From Evernia prunastri (lineage: Eukaryota; Ascomycota; Lecanoromycetes; Lecanorales; Parmeliaceae), in assembly GCA_003184365.1 (NCBI GenBank), contig NKYR01000104.1:62001-126000 (forward strand): a DNA stretch of 64,000 bases. Direction: 5' to 3'. Below the pieces are notes generated by a model. That model did no database searches. It was not told the DNA's origin and saw only the letters and a list, made by a program, of their open reading frames with translations. The position numbers and the translations under genes are program-made. Every line of letters begins with the position of its first letter. Within the stretch, counting starts at the first letter, position 1. Shown in pieces: positions 44,627 through 55,271 of the stretch.

Positions 44627-44796
44627 AAATCACCAGTCTAATAAACTAGTACTGTCTAACAAATCAACACACTAAGTAAGTACGCTAGAGTACCGTACTC
44701 TTGCCGGCAAAGCAAAGCAAAGCAGGCGCAATGCAACAACACAACGCATTCCTGCCTCATATTTTTACAGTGTACTTTACTCTCATTAGTACTACT
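44627..44796. repeat. left copy of a sequence duplicated across an assembly gap
   Basis: These 170 bp are repeated at 44810-44984 immediately after the N run. The two copies are identical apart from three versus four CAAAG units. They most likely represent one locus. Confidence 0.85.
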
Positions 44797-44809
44797 NNNN
44801 NNNNNNNNN
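44797..44809. other. assembly gap (13 N)
   Basis: Thirteen unspecified bases. Both flanks carry the same 170-175 bp sequence, so this is a scaffolding join rather than a real interval. Confidence 0.98.
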
Positions 44810-44984
44810 AAATCACCAGTCTAATAAACTAGTACTGTCTAACAAATCAACACACTAAGTAAGTACGCTAGAGTACCGTACTCTTGCCGGCAAAGCAAAG
44901 CAAAGCAAAGCAGGCGCAATGCAACAACACAACGCATTCCTGCCTCATATTTTTACAGTGTACTTTACTCTCATTAGTACTACT
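44810..44984. repeat. right copy of the gap-flanking duplication
   Basis: Same sequence as 44627-44796, with one extra 5-bp CAAAG unit in the microsatellite. Confidence 0.85.
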
Positions 44985-45717
44985 TACTGTCATTCAACGC
45001 TGCACTGTGCAGTCTGAAAGTACAAAGGGGGGAGAAAAAAGGAAAAGAAAAAATAGCTCCACTCTCATGTGAGATTCATGTGCTATTATTTCTCTTACAG
45101 CATAAGCATCAATCCTACTCCGTACTCATTACCTAGCATCTGCACCTCCCTTTGTGCAACAATAATAATACCCATAATAATTGCCTTAATGTTTTGACCT
45201 CGCAAAGACACTGGTAACCCGTAGCAAGCAATTAACAACTTAAGCTACAAGGCTTAGCTGCTACATGCTTTGTTAGGCCATCTAACTTCCACGCCTAGCC
45301 ACAGACAAAAAAATATATCCTGTAGACTGTAGTCTGTATGTAGTGCCCACAATTTGGCTCAAAGGGTCGCTTGCTTTGTCTCTAATGGATTGCTCGCTAC
45401 ACCGTATCGGTAGCCGTACCTTCCCGCCTAACGTTGAAGAAAGCTGCAATAATGTGGAAGTCAGCCCCTGGATCCTAACCGACTAGGATTCCGTGCCCCT
45501 GGGGCCTGAACCCTCAGGACGAAGCGCCTCTCACACCATAGCAAACCTTGATAGTGGTAACTTGTTTCTTTTTTGCTTACCTCAAATGCTCATGCAGTGA
45601 TCTTGGTGAAAGCGAGAGCGTTAGCTATCTTGCGTGCTATAGGTAGTCCGTTCATCGGCGATGGAGAGGCATCTGACATCAACCAATAAAGCTTCGGAAA
45701 GACCTTGGCCGGCATCC
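44985..45717. other. intergenic
   Basis: Downstream flank of CENP-H. It contains A/T-rich sequence and short AATAATAATA runs. No gene is supported. Confidence 0.4.
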
Positions 45718-46538
45718 TCAGTCTGCTTCCTCCTCTTCGTCCAGTACTAGATCTCGTAGTGTGTCATCTCGCGCCCAGTCCACGCCACTCCCTGCTATAA
45801 CGGCCGCAACAACACTTTTCATGATCCTCCATCTCTGTCGGGCAGTTGCAGTATCATGCCGCAGTCCATCAAGCTCTGCGCTGAACCTCTGGTCTTGTGT
45901 AACTTCATCTCGTTGGTCTTGGACCTTTTTGGCGAGAGCAAGGAGTGTCGTGGTCAAGGCTCGATTCTTCTCCATTGCGCGGATGTTGTCTGCTGACAGC
46001 TTGGCGATTTCCCTTAATAGCATCTGGAGAGTAGATGATAGATTGGTATATGCTACTTCAAGCGTGTCCCTTCGGTCGATCAAAGGATGTAGAGCTCTAG
46101 AATCTGTAAGCTTATGCGACGCATTATCGAGACCTTCGGCGAGGTACCTCTCAGTAGCCGTTGCCTTGAGACCAGAGTGGACAGCTTTGAGTACTGGATC
46201 GACAATGAGGACATCTTCCACAACATTCTGCTTGAGTGAATATCTAGATCTAGCCTCTAGACACTCCTTTTCCGCAATCTTCACCTGCGCATCCAGTTCC
46301 TCATCCGCTGGTGGTTGCTGCTCTGGTAGATCTGATTAGCGAGTGCTTCTAGGACCTTTGCGAACATATTACCTATTGGAACATCCCCTTGAGACTCGAG
46401 AAGCGCCTTCTCCAGCCTCAACTCGTTCAGTTGGTCCCACAGTTCCAGAATCTGGCCTTCGAGTTCATAGAAAGGAAGTGCGTCGCCTGACTTGTACCTG
46501 GCCAGGTCTGCAAACGCAGCGTCTGTAGAGGATGACAT
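45718..46538 (-). CDS. CENPH: CENP-H-like inner kinetochore protein (256 aa)
   Basis: Two exons: 46373-46538 and 45718-46322. The 50-nt intron 46323-46372 (GTAATA...CTAATCAGATCTACCAG) joins GDVPI to EQQPPADEELDAQVKIAEKE. Without splicing the first frame ends in MRNWMRR. The product is almost wholly coiled coil, with the conserved core ENVL/VEDVLIVDPVLKAVHSG and a C-terminal VVAAVIAGSGVDWARDDTLR then LVLDEEEE. That SGVxW block is the signature I associate with the CENP-H family (Fta3 in fission yeast, Mcm16 in budding yeast). CENP-H is part of the constitutive centromere-associated network that links centromeric chromatin to the Ndc80 complex, whose NDC80 gene lies 25 kb away here. Divergent from ATG11. 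Confidence 0.82.
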
Positions 46539-46758
46539 TGGGACAAATTCACTGAGGTCGGCATCCCAAGGCCATCAACAATAATCTCATGTGACATATC
46601 TAGAGGTGTTGACAGGGTGACTCCTTGCCTGCGTCACAAGATACCAAAGACGGCGAAAGCGGAACTTGCCGGGGCGCCAAGGCCCAAATTCGCAGGCGTC
46701 GCTGTGAGGATTCTTTGACGGCTACATTTACGCGACTCGCAACACAGGGACAGAGGGG
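46539..46758. promoter_or_regulatory. shared divergent promoter, CENP-H / ATG11
   Basis: 220 bp separates the two start codons (46538 minus, 46759 plus). Both core promoters must share this interval. Confidence 0.55.
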
Positions 46759-49700
46759 ATGTCTTTGAGCATATTCTTTGCTCATACCGGAGCTTTATAC
46801 CGGGCTGACCCGCGGTCCTTTACATCGTGAGCTCCTGACACCCAGACAGCTACTCTTGGATCTCTTGAAAGGTTGACAAGTGTATAGATTTGACGACCTT
46901 CGGTCATGGATCTTTCAACAGACCGCTGTGGAACCTTCCCACCAGATATTAATGACATCTCGAGGCAAGCAGGTCAAAATCGAGACGCTTACAACGGAGG
47001 TATGTTCCAAATGCGTTACCGAGAGGAAGCAACAAGCTAATGGGTCTACCAGCATGAGATATTCCTCTACGATCGAAGGATCTTAGCGTCTCATTCCACA
47101 GTCAGAACAAGCACACTTCTTCCCAAGAACCGCTCCCCAGAAACCTATGTACCTGCCGAGGCTCCTATCAGCCTACAACACGATGCTACCCTTGACGGAT
47201 GGCGCAAGGTCTTTAATCTTCGAAGAGCATGGGCAATAAAGTTGATGGAAGGTACTCGCAATGTCGTGGATGGCATACAAAGCTTGGACAGTGGGTTCGC
47301 CGTCATCCAACGTGGGACTGCAATCGCAGTGGAAAACATCAAACAACATATGGGACACCTGCAGCCGAAATATCAAGAATCAAAGGCATGGGCAGATCAG
47401 ATGTGTGAAGGCCAGAATTTTCTGCTCAACAATCTGAATCAGGCGCTGACGGTTCTTGGATCCCTGCCGGCATACGAAGAGCTGGGACAGTGCCTCCATG
47501 GGGTACAGAGCGACATAGGACAAAGGTCTTCGGAAAAAACGAAATATTCCCAGGTACCGCTGGAAGAATTCGTAAACGCTTCAGAGGTTAAAGCGGCTGC
47601 GACCAACGGGAGTGACTTCGCTCGAAGATTTGCAAATCGTCTCGCTGACATGAGCGCTGCCTTCGAGGACGTTATAAGAGATTACAGCAGCGTGATTGAG
47701 GGTTTTCAGCAGGACAGTGGGCTGTCGCACAGCGATGGAGGTAGTCAGGCGAACAAGTTGATGGACGAAGTAGAGGTTATCGCGAGGAAGATCAGCAGCG
47801 ACTACGAGCGTGTCCTAGGTTTACCGAATACGCCAAATTCAATACTCAAAGCATCGAAGATTGGGCATGCGCACAAGACCAGCTTATTACCGTCGTTATT
47901 ACAGACAAGTGAAGAAATCAATCGAATCCTGGTGCAAGCTATAGAAAGAAAGGAGCAGGCCTCGAAGGCGTCAGTACAGACCCTGCAGAAGACTGCAATA
48001 GTTGAATCGTCACTGGCGTCGGTACACCATAAGCTGGCGAATCTGGATGTCGAGGCTGGAACCGAAAAGTCTTTCGACGTGTTGAACTTTGTTGTCAGGT
48101 TGCCTTTGCTTTACGGCTTGTTGCTGGTCGAATGTGTCAGACGACAAGAATGGAGTGAGAAGATGACCTCTGACTCGTCATCTCTGGTAGAAGAAATGGC
48201 TACCTACAAGGAGGAAGAAGCTAGACGTCGAAAGAAGTGGATCAAAGACATGCATGGTGCTGTGGACCTTGCATCCTTCGATGATATGGCTTTAGGCATT
48301 GAAGTCAGTGTTCAAGCGCAAAAGCAGAAATGGCCGAAAGTCAGCAGAGATGACGTTGCCGCCTACGTACAATGTCTGAGAGACCTGGGCGACATGGACG
48401 AAAGTCTTAAGGAGATTGAGGATGCTCTCAAGACCCTGGATAAACCTTCAAAACAGCAATCTCGCAGAGCAAAGGCATTCAAGAATGGCAGCGTTCACGA
48501 GGCGGCCTATGGTAGAACGTCTCTTCTGTTGCGTGGAGACGATGAGGTCATATTGGCCATGAAGAACGACAAGTCCAGGGTCGAAGACAAGCTCAAGAGT
48601 GCAGAGAGTAGGGTCCGCAAGCTTGAAGACCTTTTGCATCGGCAGTATCCAAGACCTTCAAGTGCCTCTGGATTCCCTCCCAGCAGTGGACCTACCTTCG
48701 AACGATATACTACCTCACCTGTGATCAATTTTTCCTCGGCTTTGTCCAAAGGCCGGGATCAGGGGTCACGCAGATCTTCCGCTTCTTCGCGAAGATTCTC
48801 TATGAACAATGATGTAGAGGAGAAAAGCCTGGCCCAAAGAATCGTGACTCTCGAAGCGGAATTGGCAACTGAGAAAGTTCAGTCTGCGGACCTGGAGAAG
48901 AAGGCGGCAACAAGATCGAACGCGGAGGATATGCTCAAGAGTCAGGTACGGGAAGCTATTTCCACAAAAGAAGACCTACTAGGTAATCTGGAAGCTCAAG
49001 AAAGAGAATTTTCTCACGAACGCCGTCTTTTGGAAGACGAGAATAACAAGCTCAAAGTCAAGCTTGAGGAACTTGAGGAAGAGTTTGACCGTGTCCTTGA
49101 TAGCCGTGAGCATGATGACAGAATACACAGCCTGGACGAGGAGCTCGAAAAGCTCAGAAACGAGACCACTGGTGAAGTACAAAGGGCAATGGCGCAAACA
49201 GAAAAGCTGCGGAATGATCATGAAATACTACGTCAGAGAGCTGGCATTTTGGAGCGTCAAGTGCAGCAGCATTGTCAAGAGAAAGCCGAGCTCGAAGCAA
49301 AGGCTCAGCAAATGTCGCGGCGTCAGCAAAACCACGACCATGCTCAAGCAGATCATCGTAGAGCTCTTCGATCGGCGCTCGTGCATTCTTCACATGATGA
49401 AGAAGTTCCTGAAGATTTCACAGCACTGGTCGAAACTGTGGAGACCGTCGCAGAGAAATCCGCGGCTCATCTCAAGGACATCAAGGACGCTCTTGAAGCA
49501 CTCCGCGCGGACAATGCCTCACATGAAGCCCGTGCTAAGTCTCAAGGGGATGAGATCGTAGATCTCAGGGAGCGCTTGGGCAGCGAAGAGAGGACCGTCT
49601 TCTCTCTACGCGAAGAGCTCAGTACGCAGCAAACACAGTGTGCGACTTTGCAGTCCCAGCTTGACTTCGAGAAACGCGAGCACGACGATTTGAAATCGAG

Positions 49701-51126
49701 ATTCGCACTGGGGGAGACGGACTCGGATTCGCTTCGAGCCAAGCTTACAGACGGAGAGCGCACTGTTGAGGACTTGCTTCAGAAAATAACAGATCATGAG
49801 GCGCAGCGTCAGACTCTCGAGGGTCAACTCCGAGAGAAGGAAGCGAGCCGTGAATCTTCACAAAAGCGCCATGACAGGTTGTTCGAACTTTGGACCGCCC
49901 AAGCCTCACGAGCTGTCGATGTCTCTACAAGACTACAAAGGCAGAATAGTCTCCTAGAGAAGCTGCTAGAACAAGTGGGTCTTACCGTCACGAGAGAAAG
50001 CGGTAGCATGGTCATACAGAAGGTCCCACGAGCTGTTTCCGCAAGCACTACGCTGAACGATCCCTCAATGTCTATGAAACGCAGTTTGTCGGCTCCGATG
50101 CCTACAAAGAACGAGCCAGAGCCTCTCGTCAACCCCGAAGTTCTTCAATGGGCCACAGCAGACGATCTAGAGACAGCTGAAAGTATCTTCGAAGAATTTC
50201 TGAAAGAGATCAAAAAACTCGATTCAGACCTTTTCAGTGAAGCCATCTATAAGCGAGTCAAGGAGATCGAACACATCGCTCGGAAATGGCAGAAAGAAGC
50301 TCGCGCATATCGGGATAAGGCACGCCGCGCACAAAGCGAAGCTCACGACCGGATCGCATTTCGCAACTTCAAAGAAGGTGACTTGGCTCTGTTTCTGCCA
50401 ACCAGGGATCAGGCTACCAAGCCTTGGGCCGCCTTCAATGTTGGAGCTCCTCACTACTTCTTGCGCGAACAAGATTCCCACAACCTTGGCAAACGAGACT
50501 GGCTCATTGCAAGGATCTCGAAGGTGGAAGAGCGGGTCGTGGACCTGTCGAAGTCTATCAGCGGTAAAATACCTGCTAGCGACCAGGCATCTGTCAAGAG
50601 TGACGGCGCCATTTCACACAATGATGAGAACCCGTACGAACTTTCTGATGGTCTGCGGTGGTACTTGATTGATGCGTTGGAGGAAAAGCCCGGTGCCCCG
50701 ATCAACGTGGGACTCGGCAAAGCGACTGTAGCTTCAGCGAATGTGGATGCCAGGGGCAACATTCCGATGAAGAAGTCCTCGGATGGCAATGGCGCCACCA
50801 AAACCTTGAGCCGCAGTCTTGACAGTCGCCGCAGCAGTACGAATTCGAAGAAAGGACTGGTAGCCATCGCTGGCAATACCCCGACAGGGCCCACAAGCCT
50901 AGATGGCGTCCTGGAACGAAGCGCCGACCCCGCCGCCGCCTCATCTCCGAACCTACTCCCGCCGCCGGATCCCCATCGCTCGCAGTCCCCCGAAAGACCC
51001 CAGAGCAGCCGAACGCAAGAGTCGCCGCTTGCTCCTGGCGGTCCGGGCACCGATCATGTAGGCACCACCACCAGCACGTCGTCGGGCTGGGGCGACCGGT
51101 CCCTCCAGCTGTTCTCCGCGGGCTAA
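46759..51126 (+). CDS. ATG11: autophagy scaffold protein Atg11 (1417 aa)
   Basis: Three exons: 46759-46826, 46888-46999 and 47053-51126. Introns 46827-46887 (GTGAGC...GTATAG) and 47000-47052 (GTATGT...TACCAG) keep frame. The N-terminus MSLSIFFAHTGALYRADPRS leads to DDLRSWIFQQT, ILMTSRGKQVKIETL and HEIFLYDRR, the ubiquitin-like start of fungal Atg11. Long coiled coils occupy about residues 550-1000. The C-terminal Atg11 domain (about 1080-1260) contains NFKEGDLALFLPTRDQ, PWAAFNVGAPHYFLRE, RDWLIARISKVEERVV and NPYELSDGLRWYLIDALEE, followed by a Pro/Ser-rich disordered tail. Atg11 links cargo receptors to the autophagy machinery in pexophagy, mitophagy and the Cvt pathway. Length is normal. The longest single frame starts only at 47242 and misses the N-terminus. 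Confidence 0.92.
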
Positions 51127-52310
51127 TTTGGAAGCAACAGGTCCGAAGCGTCGCGGCTTCGCCATCGAAAAAGCATGCGAGGCCCCCAACGTTGAGATCC
51201 TCGCCTCCGAAGCCGTCGTCGCCGGAGAAGCCGAGGTCCAAGGCTTGGGATTCGCTGTGGTCGTTGGATCTGAATCTGGAGAGCGGGAAAGGGAAAAGGT
51301 AGTTTTCGAAGGATTGGGACAATGGTGGGAGAGAGTGGACGGGGGGGAGGCTATGCCCTGATTTTGGGGGACAGAGAAAGTTGTTGCGGCGTGGCTGGTG
51401 TGGTGGCTCTCCATACCTTACCCAGGGCTGCTTTGCTAAGCCGATCTAGCAATAGCTATAGGAGCTTTACAAATACCAGAATAAACAAACAAAGCATCCC
51501 TCCAACCCTGACCCATCCATACATCCATCCATCGGTCGTGCCAGTATCCCCACAACAAACAAAGCAATCAACCAATCACCCCGCCGCGCTCGTGCTCGTG
51601 CTCGCATTCTCATCTCGAAAAACGTCCCAGCTACCAGCCACCCGTCCACTTTCCCTCCCCTCTTCTCTCTCCTCAACCCATCCCAGCCCCTTTGCCCTTT
51701 TACCCGCTTTACCCCTTTTACCGCTTCAACCCATCACAGATCCCTTACCCTCCCCCAAGCCCTCTCTCCTCGGACCTTGAAAGCGTGTAAGGTCCCAGCG
51801 TAATACCGCGGTAGGTCTGTGAGGTCTGTGAGGTCTGTGGTGCCTGAGATTCTGCCGTGCGTTGTTGTTGTTGATGTTGTTGTTGATGTTTGTTGTCGTT
51901 GCTGTTGTTGTTGTCGTTGTCGCTTTCTCGCTTCTTCGCGTTTTCCAAGCCACGTTTTCTCCGCCAAGGTTAACCCTGCCCAGCCCTGCCCAGCTTCCTG
52001 CAGCTGTAATTAAATCCGAGATCGTTGATGCAAAATAGTCGAATGCAGAATATCGAATGCATGCCGCCGTTTGCTCCTCGTACCATACCGGTTTTGCTCG
52101 GTGTTTTCGATGGGGTTGTTTGCTGCAAGTGAGGTTGTGAGGGGATGGCTATGGCTTGGAAAGGAAGATGTGTGTGTGGGGGAAGGGTGGGGGAGGTGGT
52201 GGTTGTGGGGTTATGGGGGAGGGGGGAGTGGGGAGTGGTGGTTGTGGTGGTGGTGATGGTGGTGGTGATGGTATTGGTCTGGTAGGCACTGGTCGCGTCT
52301 GTCCGTTGCT
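51127..52310. other. low-complexity intergenic region
   Basis: Downstream of ATG11. It contains GTTGTTGTTGATG-type triplet runs (51861-51925) and G-rich GGTGGTGATGGTGG sequence (52190-52275). Open frames are compositional. Confidence 0.5.
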
Positions 52311-52378
52311 TGGGTTCGGGCTTGGGCTTGGGTTCGGGCTTGGGTTGCGGGCTTGGGTTTGGGCTTGGGCTTGGGCTG
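52311..52378 (+). repeat. GGGCTT/GGGTTC hexanucleotide array
   Basis: About eleven G-triplets spaced by three to five bases (GGGTTC, GGGCTT, GGGTTG units) occur on the plus strand. The spacing permits several G-quadruplexes. Confidence 0.85.
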
Positions 52379-54470
52379 CGGATGGAGGGGGGGTTAGTGG
52401 CTAGGCGGGCTAAGAACCGGGGGTGAAGGGGGGCCGGGAGAGGGCGGAGCGCGGCGGTGGTGTTCGTTCTTGCTGGTGATGGTGCCGGTGCCGGTGCCGG
52501 TGGTGGTGCTACTGCTCCTTGCTACGCAACGTTAGATGCAGACGCAGACGCAGACGCAGACTCAGATTTTTCTTCCTCGCTCTCCTCCTCCTCCTCCTCC
52601 CCCCCTCCTCCCTTCCGCAAAGCTAGAGCCAGAATGCTCGTCCTCCTCCTCGCTCCTCCTCCTCATCCTCCTCCTCTCTCCTCCGGGTTCAGCTCTTTCT
52701 TGCAGAAAGTATGTCCTCAAGCGAGGATGGGCGATGAGACGAGACGAGGAGATGAGGAGATGAGGAGAGGAGGAGAGGAGAGGAGACGATCCCTTGATTT
52801 GGGGGGGTTGAGTGGGGCGGGGCGAGGGATTGGGGGTTGGAGGCGGGTTGGACTGTATGTCACTCGTGAATTATTAGACTGTGCAGCTGGGAAGTGTGCG
52901 TGTTTACATCTGTATTCATTTCATATCTATCTCCATATCCATCTTCATCTTCTTCTTCATCTTCATATCCCCATTCCTATCACTCGCCGGCCGGAGGGAT
53001 TGAGTCACTGGACCCACTCGTCGTGGGAACGAAGGGGAATAAAGCGGTTTTTTCCCTATAGTGACTGCTTCACAGTGTGAAAGGGTACGAAGCTTTGATT
53101 CTACCTCGAGGTGAATCTGGGCTTTATGGTGAATTGGTTGAGTGACAAGGGAGTGAATCTCACATGGTGGTAAGCGGTAAAGTGAAGAAAAAGAAGAAGA
53201 AGGAGGAGAAGAAGGGGGACGCGAACTCTGTGGCAAAGTGGAGTTGAGTGTTATTCGTGTATATTATCTATGGAAACAACTGCGCATCAAGTCCGGTCTT
53301 ATACCCTGTCTGCTGGTCTGGATGTTTTACTGCCATAGCTTGAATACACATGGCCCTATCCCCTTGTGCGTGCCCGCCCGGGCGTGTAGCACCTTGTCTG
53401 CCTGCCTACCAGGGGACGCTTCTTGCAGGCGAACCCAATACCATAGATCTTCATGTGATTCTGCCTCATCCTTGATTCGGGTGACCTCGATTCCATTAAC
53501 CTCGTTCCTGGCGACTGTAATGGCAAGACCTGCTTCGTCCATCCCTGTATCTCGGCCTAAGCCTTGCACGTCCAATTGCCTCGTCCCTACTAGACTCTGG
53601 CGTTTTTGCGTCTGGGTCTTCAAACTCGTCTCTGCTGAGGTTATGACTACTAGAGTCACGAGGACAGTCAGCTTGTGGTTAGCAGATGTGAGGAGAGTGT
53701 CTGCCCGTGTTTCGTGCGTTTGCGTATAGGGGAAACTTGCAAATAATAGTGGTCAAACAATGGTACGTGGCCATAAATACTGGATCACATCTTGGTTCCC
53801 TCACAGCTCTGGAGTCAAGACTGGTGCTTCATTACCCAACATAAAAATATATATCAATCACGGTCGATTATGGATTTACCTGGCTCGCGTGGAGTTGCCC
53901 CTTTCGGTAACTCGACGCGACCGTGATTTCGCGTCCTGTTCTTAAATCTGTAAAGCTCACCTCACCTCACCTCACCTCACTGGCACACCTTTGTCAACAA
54001 CAAACCTCCTTCGCAGTTCCAACTTGGACGTAAGTACCTCGACTCTTTTAAACATCAACAGCTTTGACGCGTGTGTAGGCTGACACTATGAACGCCTAGT
54101 CATCAAGGTAAGGACTTCAAACTCTTCGCTCTCGCGTCGGCATCTGAAACTTTATTTGAGAGCTTGGGCTGATCACCTCACCTGTCAGTCTTCGACAGCA
54201 AGGATCTCTACATAGTCAACTTTCCTTACAGCTCATACCGTGTTAAGGTACTAAGCCCACCCTTCCACACTCTGTATTCAGCTCCTGGGCACTTCACTGA
54301 CATTTAAAACCAGCATTCGGTAGCCAACAAGGGATCTCAAGCAGGCTGTTTGAGATTTCAGACACTCTGACAAGGGTGACAACTCCAACGACCTGACAGA
54401 ACCTACTGAATCTTGCTGACAGGTTATCAGACACTCGATTCCCTCCATCTCCACGAATCTTGCCGAAGCA
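52379..54470. other. gene-poor region with microsatellites and a leader for the next gene
   Basis: It includes a GCAGAC hexanucleotide run (52538-52561), CTCCTC-rich and GGAGAT-rich stretches (52570-52790), CATATCCATCTTCATC sequence (52920-52975) and a CTCAC pentanucleotide array (53956-53980). From about 53985, several GTAAG/GTAAGG donor-like sites suggest 5'-UTR introns of the gene at 54471. No protein-coding gene is supported. Confidence 0.45.
53956..53980. repeat. (CTCAC)5 pentanucleotide array
   Basis: Five uninterrupted CTCAC units just upstream of the presumed leader of the gene at 54471. Confidence 0.9.
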
Positions 54471-55271
54471 ATGGCTCAGATTCCGAACTTCAAGGACTGG
54501 GATCCCAAGATCCGCCAGAAAATATACGAGGGGTGTCTGATCTATCCTCAGGAGCTGATCCCATTCCCAGCGTCATACGAACGTCCGGGGGGACGGAGAT
54601 CAAATCGCAAGGTCAAGCCTTGGAATGCTCTTCTGTATGTCGACAAGCAGATCTCCAGTGAGTCGGCAGAAGTTTTCTATGGGGAGAACACCTGGAGAAT
54701 CTCGGATTCTGCGGCCGATGTCAACCATCGTTCAAACGGAGGGGATGGCTTTCGGCCAGAGCTATGGGAGGCCCATCTTCCAAAGATGAGGTACATCACT
54801 ATGGCTCTTGATGGTGATGTTCTTGATAATAAAGTGGTGCGAAAAGTCAAAAAAGATGTCCGTGCTAAGGGAGGACGCGGGCAGACCAACAAAGAGCGCC
54901 GTGAAAATATTCACCGCGAGCTCGTGCCCCTCCTTCGAAAGGAATGGGCCCTGAAACTACGCACGCTGGAAGAACTTGATTGCCTCGACTCCTTGGAAGT
55001 GGACCTGACGGATGCCTGCTTTCCTGGCGACGACGACTGCCGGCCTATCAAGCTCATTGTGAGGCTGCTCAACAAACTCGTACCATGGCCAGTGCCGATC
55101 GATGGCTGGTACGTCAAACTGCATGGTATGCCGACCGACGAGGAAGCCTCGTATGCTCACGAGTCTGGGTATCTATGCGAACATTGCGTAGATGGTACCA
55201 AGGACGAGGACTCGTACTGTACCCGTTCACAGCCTTCTGCATACGCCGATGATGACGATTCCTGGTATTGA
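54471..55271 (+). CDS. fungal hypothetical protein of the F-box-like/orphan type (266 aa)
   Basis: A single frame from MAQIPNFKDWDPKIRQKIYE. The first 90 residues follow a pattern common in large dothideomycete orphan families: an LP/WDPKIRQKIYE helix, LIYPQELIPFPASY, then NALLYVDKQISSESAEVFYG and ENTWRIS. In those families it is often described as F-box-like. A basic middle (KKDVRAKGGRGQTNKERRE) and a domain with VDLTDACFPGDDDCRPIKLI follow. The acidic end includes CEHC...DSYC, four Cys that might bind a metal. No F-box can be confirmed by eye. No signal peptide is present. Confidence 0.55.
   Translation: MAQIPNFKDWDPKIRQKIYEGCLIYPQELIPFPASYERPGGRRSNRKVKPWNALLYVDKQISSESAEVFYGENTWRISDSAADVNHRSNGGDGFRPELWEAHLPKMRYITMALDGDVLDNKVVRKVKKDVRAKGGRGQTNKERRENIHRELVPLLRKEWALKLRTLEELDCLDSLEVDLTDACFPGDDDCRPIKLIVRLLNKLVPWPVPIDGWYVKLHGMPTDEEASYAHESGYLCEHCVDGTKDEDSYCTRSQPSAYADDDDSWY

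Noticed and set aside
45463..45500. tRNA-like string on the minus strand (CCTAGTCGGTTAGGATCC)
   Set aside because: It resembles a D-arm of tRNA-Glu/Asp, but no acceptor stem, anticodon stem or T-arm can be formed with the flanks.
52457..53080. 207-codon plus-strand frame
   Set aside because: It is made of microsatellite-encoded Ala-Asp, Ser and Pro runs and has no gene-like structure.
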